DNA from: Curtobacterium sp. 9128
GTDB lineage: Bacteria; Actinomycetota; Actinomycetes; Actinomycetales; Microbacteriaceae
NCBI RefSeq assembly: GCF_007673775.1
Contig: NZ_VEAF01000002.1
Span: 470,606 to 534,605, forward strand
Reading direction: 5' to 3'
DNA: 64,000 bases
The notes beneath the pieces are model-generated. The model was not told the DNA's origin, did not search any database, and saw nothing but the letters and a program-made list of their open reading frames with translations. Made by a program: the position numbers and the translations under genes. Positions 58,469 to 64,000 of this stretch are shown here, piece by piece (position 1 is the stretch's first letter; the number at the start of each line of letters is the position of its first letter).

Positions 58469-58477
58469 TCATCGCCG

Positions 58478-59341
58478 ATGAGCACGACTGATCCGTCCGC
58501 CGCAAGGCAGAGCCGCGAAACGCGTCTCCGTGGCAGCGCGGTCGCCCTGACGATGACACTGGTCGGCGGGGTCCTCGTCGTCGCCGCGGGCGCCGTGTCC
58601 GGCTACGCCCTCGGATCGTTCACCGGCGTGTTCCGGGAGATGCAGCTCAACAGCGTCTTCTCGCACTCCCCCGACCCGGATCATCCGTGGTGGGCAGCAC
58701 CGACGGCCGCCTTCGGATCCATGGTCGCCGTGGCGGTGTACTCGCGATGGAACCACCGCTTCACCGGCAGGTCGGCAGACTTCGCCGGCGCAGGCCCCGG
58801 GAGCCTATGGCTGATCGGAGCCGCTGCTGGACTGTGGTGGACCACCACCGTCCTCTGGCCCGCCCCCGACCGCGTCGGTACCGCCGTCGACCCGGAGTTC
58901 GGCCGTGACACGGCGTGGGGGATCGGCGGCTGGGTCTGGTACGCATCCGCCTGGTGGCTCCCCGGCCTGTTCACCGCGCTGGCGCTCGTGGCGCTCCTGC
59001 TGGGCACCATCGGCCGCCGCGGACAACGCAACCGTCGCGGTCGCGTCACGGCGCTCCTTACGGCTGGACACCGGACCTCGGGGACCGTCACCGCCGTGAG
59101 CGGCACGACGACCCCCGATGCGGCGCTCACGCTCCTCCGCTGGACCTTCACCTTCACCGACGCCACTGGCCAGACTCGATGGGTCGAGCGCACCAACGGG
59201 TTCCCCCACGGGTCGGCCCCGACGGTCGGTGCGACCATAGCCGTCCTCCACGACCCGAAGAACCCGGCGGACAAGCGGTCGATCTTCGCGGCCGTGACCG
59301 GTGGCGACAGCCCTGATGACTACCTCCGGCCCGGGATGTGA
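58478..59341 (+). CDS. membrane protein with DUF3592-like domain
   Basis: A 287-residue protein with four helices (VALTMTLVGGVLVVAAGAVS, AAFGSMVAVAVYSRWNHRF, LWLIGAAAGLWWTTTVLW, YASAWWLPGLFTALALVALL) and a C-terminal beta domain of DUF3592 type (HRTSGTVTAVSGTTTPDAAL, LRWTFTFTDATGQTRWVERT, PTVGATIAVLHDPKNPADKR). Function unknown. Nine bases after the previous gene and almost touching the SH3-like gene. Confidence 0.65.
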   Translation: MSTTDPSAARQSRETRLRGSAVALTMTLVGGVLVVAAGAVSGYALGSFTGVFREMQLNSVFSHSPDPDHPWWAAPTAAFGSMVAVAVYSRWNHRFTGRSADFAGAGPGSLWLIGAAAGLWWTTTVLWPAPDRVGTAVDPEFGRDTAWGIGGWVWYASAWWLPGLFTALALVALLLGTIGRRGQRNRRGRVTALLTAGHRTSGTVTAVSGTTTPDAALTLLRWTFTFTDATGQTRWVERTNGFPHGSAPTVGATIAVLHDPKNPADKRSIFAAVTGGDSPDDYLRPGM

Positions 59342-59345
59342 CGAC

Positions 59346-59726
59346 GTGCAGGACTCCCCTCGTGCGCCACTTCCGACGCCCTCCCGCCGCAGGGTGCGCG
59401 CCGATCACACCGTCCCGGATCGAGCTCCGCACCGGTTCGAGGCCGGGGACACCGTCGCGGTCGGCAAGCGTGACACCGAATGGCCGGCGTTCGTGTTCGT
59501 CACCGCTCGGGACGGGAGCGGGTGGGTGCCCGTCCGTCACGTCGACACGACGAGCTCACCGCCCAGGATGCGCACTGCATACGACACGCAGGAGATCCCC
59601 GCCTCCGAAGGGGAAGTCGTGCACCTGCTCCGGGACGACCCCGAGAGCGGTTGGGTGTGGTGTCGCAAGACCGACGGACGCGAGGGGTGGCTTCCCCACC
59701 GGGCACTCGAACTCAACCGAGGCTGA
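59346..59726 (+). CDS. SH3-like protein upstream of RES-domain gene
   Basis: A 126-residue protein from GTG 59346 (GTG 59301 and ATG 59316 are in-frame alternatives overlapping the previous gene). Two SH3-like modules are visible: APHRFEAGDTVAVGKRDTEW, with GSGWVPVRHVD, and YDTQEIPASEGEVVHLLRDD with ESGWVWCRKTDGREGWLPHR. The GWVP/GWLP endings are typical of SH3 barrels. Cytosolic. The RES-domain gene begins 4 nt after its stop. Confidence 0.65.
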   Translation: MQDSPRAPLPTPSRRRVRADHTVPDRAPHRFEAGDTVAVGKRDTEWPAFVFVTARDGSGWVPVRHVDTTSSPPRMRTAYDTQEIPASEGEVVHLLRDDPESGWVWCRKTDGREGWLPHRALELNRG

Positions 59727-59730
59727 TGCG

Positions 59731-60228
59731 ATGAACAGTGCCGATCCGCTCTTCACTCCGGTCGTCCGTGGGACGTTCCACCGGGCCATCGACCCGCGCT
59801 TCCACCGGTTCGCGATCGCCGGGTCACGCGCCGCTGGCCGCTACTCACGAGCAGATGAGCCCACCCTGTACCTGAGTTCCTCGGTCGAAGGCGTCGACGC
59901 GGCGCTGATCGCCCACAGGGACACCAGGGCGAGCGCACTCGAGATCATCGAGCTCGACGTCGAAGCAGCCGGCATCGTCGACCTGCGGGACCCCGACGCC
60001 CGGTCGCGCATCGGGATCGACCTCGCCGACGCGATGGCACCGTGGCAACAGGACGCCGAAGCCGGCGGCACGCCGGCGTCCTGGTCGGTGCGCGACCGCC
60101 TCGTCGAGGTCGGAGCGACGGGTCTGATCGATCCCTCGCGGAGACGACCCGATCTCTGGCATCTCGTTCTCTTCCGCTGGAACGAACCGAGCGCCCCCAC
60201 CGTGCGCATCCGAGAGCGTGACCGCTGA
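59731..60228 (+). CDS. RES-domain protein (putative NAD+-degrading)
   Basis: A 165-residue protein with a RES domain: FHRAIDPRFHRFAIAGSRAA, GRYSRADEPTLYLSSSVEG, ELDVEAAGIVDLRDPDARSR, and the C-terminal ASWSVRDRLVEVGATGLIDP plus LWHLVLFRWNEP. RES proteins are NAD+ phosphorylases or ADP-ribosylating toxins of Xre-RES toxin-antitoxin systems. Conserved Arg, Tyr and Ser positions look present, but no Xre/MbcA-type antitoxin is adjacent. Its tight link to an SH3-like gene is unusual. Confidence 0.75.
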   Translation: MNSADPLFTPVVRGTFHRAIDPRFHRFAIAGSRAAGRYSRADEPTLYLSSSVEGVDAALIAHRDTRASALEIIELDVEAAGIVDLRDPDARSRIGIDLADAMAPWQQDAEAGGTPASWSVRDRLVEVGATGLIDPSRRRPDLWHLVLFRWNEPSAPTVRIRERDR

Positions 60229-60338
60229 CTGCCGAGGGTGGTGCGCCTCCTGTCCGGGAGACGCGACCAGCCGCCGCCCCGTCACGCACTCGGATCAGGA
60301 CCAACCGGCGATCCCGCGTCGACGTCGCATGCGGTATT

Positions 60339-60360
60339 GATCTCAACCATCGTTGAGATC
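60339..60360. promoter_or_regulatory. perfect 22-bp palindrome ahead of MFS gene
   Basis: GATCTCAAC-N4-GTTGAGATC is a perfect inverted repeat immediately upstream of the -10 TACGGT (60362-60367) of the MFS gene. This is typical of a TetR-type operator controlling an exporter, but no regulator gene is adjacent. Confidence 0.75.
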
Positions 60361-60373
60361 GTACGGTGACGGC

Positions 60374-61792
60374 ATGACCACCCCCTCCCACGACGAGATC
60401 GCCATGTCGGAGTTCCGCCCATCGAGTCCGGAAGGAGCTCAGCGGGAGATCGGGGTGTTCGGCCCGCAGTACCGGTGGGTCACGATCGGCATGTTCCTGC
60501 TGGTGCTGCTCGATGCCTTCGTGGCCCTGGCTGTCTCGACGATCATGCCGACCATCAGCGCAGAGCTGGACGGCGCCCGACTGTACGCGTTCGCGTTCGC
60601 CGGTCCCGTTGCCGTCAGCGTGGTCGGGATGGTCCTCGCCGGGATCTGGTCCGACCGGGGGAATCCGCGGAGCGCCCTCTTCGTCTCCGTGGTCGTCTTC
60701 GCAGCGGGGCTCATGATGGTGGCGCTGGCGCCCAGCATGGTCGTCTTCGTCAGCGGACGGTTGGTCCATGGTCTGGCTGGCGGGGCCGTCACCGTAGCGC
60801 TGTACGTGATCGTGGCCCGCATCTACCCGCAGGCCCTCCATGCGAGGGTGTTCGCGGCCTTCGCCACCGCCTGGGTCATCCCTTCCCTCGTCGGTCCGGT
60901 CATCGCCGGGCTGGTCGCCGAGACGGTCGGGTGGCGTTGGGTCTTCCTCGGGGTGGTGGCGCTCGTCCTGCTGGCGATGCCGTTGATCGTCCCCGCGATG
61001 CGCGTCGTCCACGCTCCTGAGGACCGGTCCCGGCTCGGCCGCACGGAACTCGCGCGGATCGGCCTCGCCGTGCTCACCGCGTCGTCCGCGCTCGTCATCG
61101 CTCTCGGCGCGGAGTTGCGCGGACCGACACAGTGGCTCGTCCCGATGGTCGCCGCCGCCGTCGCGCTGATCGCACTCCGTCCACTGCTGCCAGCCGGAAC
61201 GCTCCGTGCCCGTCGCGGGTTGCCGAGCGTCGTCCTCGAGCGTGCGGTGGTGGCGGCCACCTTCTTCGCCGCGGAGGTCTACGTGCCGCTCCTGCTGGTC
61301 TCCCACTACGGCACGTCAGCTGCGGTCGCCGGTCTCGCGCTCACCGCTGCCGCCCTGAGCTGGTCAGCAGCGTCGTGGCTGCAGGGGCGGTTCCCGGGGA
61401 TCGGTCATCGGATGGCAGCACGGCTGGGCACCGCGAGCCTGGGCTTCGCCGTCGCGTGTCTGTTCGTGACGGCACTCGTCAGCGCGACGCCCGTCGTCGT
61501 GGTGATCGGTTGGGCCTTCGCCGGGGCTGGGATCGGACTGATCTACCCGCGGCTCGGCGCACTCACACTCGCGTACTCGGACGACACGAACCAGGGTTTC
61601 AACAGTTCCGCGCTCACCATCGCTGAAGCGACTGCGTCGGCGATCGCACTCGCCGCCATGGCCATCGTCTTCTCGACGCTCGGCGGCACGGCATCGACGA
61701 GTTCGTTCGCCGGGGTCTTCGCCCTGGCGGGAGCCCTCTGTGTGTTCGCTCGGCTCTGCGCTCCGCGGATCGTGCCCCGCTCCAGCGACTGA
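60374..61792 (+). CDS. MFS transporter
   Basis: A 472-residue major-facilitator protein of the DHA2/EmrB-like drug-exporter branch with about 12 to 14 helices. The helix 2-3 loop motif GIWSDRGNPRSALFV and the helix 5 region FATAWVIPSLVGPVIAGLVA (motif C-like GPVIAG) support H+-coupled export. ATG 60374 lies six bases after TACGGT. The palindrome upstream suggests induction by a ligand-responsive repressor encoded elsewhere. Confidence 0.88.
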   Translation: MTTPSHDEIAMSEFRPSSPEGAQREIGVFGPQYRWVTIGMFLLVLLDAFVALAVSTIMPTISAELDGARLYAFAFAGPVAVSVVGMVLAGIWSDRGNPRSALFVSVVVFAAGLMMVALAPSMVVFVSGRLVHGLAGGAVTVALYVIVARIYPQALHARVFAAFATAWVIPSLVGPVIAGLVAETVGWRWVFLGVVALVLLAMPLIVPAMRVVHAPEDRSRLGRTELARIGLAVLTASSALVIALGAELRGPTQWLVPMVAAAVALIALRPLLPAGTLRARRGLPSVVLERAVVAATFFAAEVYVPLLLVSHYGTSAAVAGLALTAAALSWSAASWLQGRFPGIGHRMAARLGTASLGFAVACLFVTALVSATPVVVVIGWAFAGAGIGLIYPRLGALTLAYSDDTNQGFNSSALTIAEATASAIALAAMAIVFSTLGGTASTSSFAGVFALAGALCVFARLCAPRIVPRSSD

Positions 61793-61928
61793 CGCCGGGC
61801 TCTCGTCGACGGGGGCGAGGTCCGCCTGCCAGCCCCGGACACGCCGGTGGTCGGAACGCTGCCCATGTGCACGCGGCAGCCGACCGGCCCCCGTCCGTCG
61901 GCCAGCGCCCGTCCCGGTGGCCCATCGT
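61793..61928. other. non-coding part of the 385-bp MFS-GNAT gap
   Basis: No gene is evident directly after the MFS stop. The whole gap to the GNAT gene at 62178 also contains a GNAT-like relic on the minus strand (61929-62087), a TAGACT promoter box (62128-62133) and a terminator-like hairpin (62144-62172). Confidence 0.4.
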
Positions 61929-62087
61929 TCACCGAGACGGGTGGTTGGGTGCCTCGATCTGCCGGACCCAGCGCTCCTCGTACAGCCCGGGCCCCGGATC
62001 GATCCGCCGATCTCCTCGGCGCTCGAAGCCGTTCCCGGCGGAGAAGCGCTGACCCCGCTTGTTGCACGAGGACACGAGGACCGTCGT
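61929..62087 (-). pseudogene. possible C-terminal relic of a GNAT acetyltransferase
   Basis: On the minus strand the frame ending at 61929 contains NKRGQRFSAGNGFERRGDRR followed by GLYEERWVRQIE. This resembles the last helix and strand of GNAT acetyltransferases (N-x-R-x-x-x-F-Y-x-x-x-G-F ... E-x-R-M-V-R). The N-terminal two thirds, including the acetyl-CoA loop, are absent. The match is short, so this is tentative. Confidence 0.35.
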
Positions 62088-62143
62088 GGCCGTGTCCTGT
62101 CGACCGGTGGGGAGCGGGACGGGGCGGTAGACTGTCGACGACG

Positions 62144-62172
62144 AAACCTCCGCCGACCACGGCGGAGGTTTT
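62144..62172 (+). terminator. intrinsic-terminator-like hairpin that holds the GNAT ribosome site
   Basis: AAACCTCCGCC (62144-62154) pairs over 11 bp with GGCGGAGGTTT (62161-62171) around the 6-nt loop GACCAC, followed by TTTTC. The ribosome site GGAGG (62164-62168) of the GNAT gene is inside the 3' arm, nine bases before ATG 62178. A TAGACT -10 box at 62128-62133 would start transcription just before the hairpin, so it is either an attenuator or a ribosome-site-masking element. Confidence 0.6.
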
Positions 62173-62177
62173 CTCGT

Positions 62178-62690
62178 ATGACCACCCCGACGCCCCTGAC
62201 CATCACCACCGCCGACGAACGACACCGCCCTCAGCTCGAACAGCTCTGGACCATGTTCCGACACGAGATGTCCGCGTTCACCGGCACGCTCCCCGACGAG
62301 CGCGGCCACTTCCGCCGAGAACGACTCGACGCCGGCCTTGCGGAGCCGGGCTGGTCGGCACACCTCTTCCACCTCGGACCACACCCGGTCGGACTCGCGG
62401 TCCTCCGCGGACTGGACACGGACGAGCACGTCATCAGCAGTTTCTTCATCACGCACGGAGCGCGACGCGCTCAGATCGGACGTGCCGCCGTGACGGAACT
62501 GACCGCGGCGCACCCGGGGAGATGGGCGGTCGCCTACCAGGACCGTAACGAGGTCGCAGCGAACTTCTGGCGCACGGTCGCGACCGAACTCGACCCGACC
62601 TGCACGTTCGAGCACCAATCCGTCCCGGGCCAGCCGGAGCTCCCTGCAGACTCCTGGGCACGATTCAGGGTCCGACAGCCGATCGGCTGA
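62178..62690 (+). CDS. GNAT-family N-acetyltransferase
   Basis: A 170-residue GNAT acetyltransferase: LTITTADERHRPQLEQLWTM at the start, LFHLGPHPVGLAVLRGLDTD, VISSFFITHGARRAQIGRAA (acetyl-CoA loop R-A-Q-I-G-R-A-A) and RWAVAYQDRNEVAANFWRTV. It transfers an acetyl group from acetyl-CoA to an unknown amine. Its ribosome site is embedded in a terminator-like hairpin, implying regulated expression. Confidence 0.82.
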   Translation: MTTPTPLTITTADERHRPQLEQLWTMFRHEMSAFTGTLPDERGHFRRERLDAGLAEPGWSAHLFHLGPHPVGLAVLRGLDTDEHVISSFFITHGARRAQIGRAAVTELTAAHPGRWAVAYQDRNEVAANFWRTVATELDPTCTFEHQSVPGQPELPADSWARFRVRQPIG

Positions 62691-62739
62691 CGAGACGTGG
62701 CCGAGCGGCGGGAAGGGGTCGAAGAGCTATCGTGTGCCC

Positions 62740-63191
62740 GTGAGCAGGCTCCTGATCGCCGGCATGTCCGGCGCTGGCAAGTCGACCTTGCTCGACGAAT
62801 CGGACGCCGCGGCCACCGCACGGTCGACACGGACTACAGGGGCTGGACCGCCGGCAGCGGCGGCCCGTGGCACGCCGACCAGATGGCTCACCTCCTGCGG
62901 ACCCACCACCATGTCGTGGTTGCTGGGACTGCCGAGAACCAGGCCGACTTCTACGACCGCTTCGATCACGTCATCCTCCTCAGCGCACCACTCCACGTGC
63001 TGCTCCATCGTGTTCGTCATCGGACGAACAACCCCTACGGGAACTCGTCGCGCGAACGCGAGGCGATCCGACGGCACGTGGCCGAAGTCGAACCGCTCCT
63101 CCGCCACGGAGCTGACCTCGAGCTCGATGGGCGACGCCAGGTCCAGGAGCTCGCCGACGCCATCGAGCCCCTGATCGGTACCGAGCACTGA
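62740..63191 (+). pseudogene. P-loop nucleotide kinase-like gene broken by a frameshift
   Basis: From GTG 62740 (six bases after TATCGT) the protein begins VSRLLIAGMSGAGKSTLLDE with a perfect Walker A. Then the coding continues in another frame as IGRRGHRTVDTDYRGWTAGS, MAHLLRTHHHVVVAGTAENQ, ADFYDRFDHVILLSAPLHVL, RTNNPYGNSSREREAI to TGA 63189-63191. A single missing base near 62797 (GACGAATCGG where GACGARATCGG is expected) explains it. The family is an AAA/adenylate-kinase-like protein. Either a real pseudogene or a sequencing error. Confidence 0.75.
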
Positions 63192-63341
63192 GGGGAGAGT
63201 GCTCAGCTGCTTCGAGCCGTTGCAGGACGGCGCAGCGAGACTCCTCGTGCTCCTCTCGTCCGTCGGTCCGACGCGCGCGATGAGAACCGTCTTCTGTGAC
63301 CATCGCTCGTGTTGCTATCGTTCGCGGCGAGGGGGATCGAC

Positions 63342-64000
63342 ATGCATCATCGGAACGACGTACGTGTCGGCGTTCGACACGGCCGATTGGCTCGCCGTCC
63401 CGCGTGGCTCGAAGCGGCGCGCCTGCTCGGCATCGCTGCCGTGGTCGCTGTGACGAGCGCGACGAGTGTCGCGGCGGTCGCGGTCGGCAGTCTGGGTTCT
63501 TCGGTGCAGACCGTCGGGATCGGGGTCGGCGGAAAGCCGAGCACGACCGGCGCCGAAGCCCTCCGTGGTGCTGTCGACTTCGTCGTCGTCGGCAGCGACA
63601 CCCGCCAGGGCCAGACCGCGGCGGCGGAAGGTGACCCCGGGACCCTGAACAACGACGTCACCATGCTGATCCACATCTCCGCGGACCATCAGCAGATGAC
63701 CGCCGTCAGCATCCCGCGCGACACCATCGTCGAGCTGCCAGCATGCGTGGACATAGACTCCGGGCAGACCCGACCTGCGGTGCGTGCGATGTTCAACGAA
63801 GCCCTCGCCCGAGGCGGTGACCAGGGCGGCCTGCGCTGCGTCGTGGCAGCCGTGCAGTCGCTGACCGGCGTCGAGGCGCAGTTCGCCGGCATCCTCAAGT
63901 TCGACGGCGTGGCAGCCATGTCGACCGCAGTCGGCGGTGTCGACGTCTGCGTCGCGACACCGATCCACGACCACTACGTCGGCCTCGACCTCGAACCCGG
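63342..64000 (+). CDS. LCP-family protein, partial at right edge
   Basis: ATG 63342 (GAGGGGGATCGAC upstream; -10 TATCGT at 63316-63321) opens a frame that is still open at base 64000. The N-terminus is basic with one helix (AARLLGIAAVVAVTSATSVA). The LCP domain follows: VDFVVVGSDTRQGQ, NNDVTMLIHISADHQQMTAV, SIPRDTIVELPACVD, GVEAQFAGILKFDGVAAMST and AVGGVDVC. It closely resembles the LCP gene at 53839-55110, about 9.5 kb upstream. Role: attachment of glycopolymers to peptidoglycan. Confidence 0.82.
   Translation, partial: MHHRNDVRVGVRHGRLARRPAWLEAARLLGIAAVVAVTSATSVAAVAVGSLGSSVQTVGIGVGGKPSTTGAEALRGAVDFVVVGSDTRQGQTAAAEGDPGTLNNDVTMLIHISADHQQMTAVSIPRDTIVELPACVDIDSGQTRPAVRAMFNEALARGGDQGGLRCVVAAVQSLTGVEAQFAGILKFDGVAAMSTAVGGVDVCVATPIHDHYVGLDLEP

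Overview
The window is very GC-rich, uses GTG starts freely, and has many start codons 6-7 nt after a TANNNT box (leaderless mRNAs). Its gene content points to an actinobacterium of the Microbacteriaceae, most likely Curtobacterium or a close relative. This is inferred from protein recognition and signal style; no marker gene such as rRNA is present. I see no rRNA, tRNA, CRISPR array, insertion sequence or phage gene, so the segment looks like ordinary chromosome with an accessory flavour.

Layout. 1-3.6 kb: the tail of an MmyB-type regulator, a methyltransferase, an FBP zinc-finger protein and a two-gene urate-degradation unit (OHCU decarboxylase/HIU hydrolase fusion, then uricase). 3.6-13 kb: redox enzymes (three aldo/keto reductases, two SDRs, a secreted BBE-like flavoenzyme) with divergent TetR and MerR regulators. 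13-23.8 kb: a GT2/EEP-phosphatase/DUF2238 operon, hydrolases, and two regulator-target pairs with duplicated operators (TetR/epimerase and MarR/VOC). 23.8-29 kb: a light-energy cassette. Proton-pumping rhodopsin, single-chain lycopene cyclase, Brp/Blh retinal-forming oxygenase and an AI-2E/PerM family membrane protein overlap end to end, divergent from a LuxR-type response regulator. 29-37 kb: the high-affinity K+ system kdpF-A-B-C-D-E, with a 27-residue membrane ORF in front of kdpF, a compact three-way-junction leader and helically phased CTAAC boxes. 37-42.7 kb: two unknown genes, then a MacAB-like exporter. 42.7-48 kb: isochorismatase-fold protein, Hsp20 with HAIR and CIRCE operators side by side, RtcB RNA ligase. 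48-57 kb: SDR/Lrp pair, PrsW protease, LssY_C-domain protein, LCP-family protein with an upstream small ORF, lipoprotein, flavin reductase. 57-64 kb: VanZ-like protein, an operon ending in SH3-like and RES-domain genes, MFS exporter, GNAT gene behind a terminator-like hairpin, a frameshifted P-loop kinase pseudogene, and a second LCP gene that runs off the right edge.

Two dispersed non-coding sequence families stand out. Ten copies of a roughly 42-bp palindrome with GGACGGGAGGC arms each lie 3' of at least one gene and never in a divergent gap; they probably act as terminators. A second family shares the core GAGCGGCGAGTCGTGGA, occurs at three loci, and is linked to short tandem repeats.

How the parts fit: rhodopsin and its retinal pathway make a light-driven proton gradient next to a K+ pump that responds to ion stress. 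Heat-shock, RNA-repair, redox and detoxification genes with local regulators fill much of the rest, which suits a surface- or plant-associated bacterium exposed to light and osmotic change.
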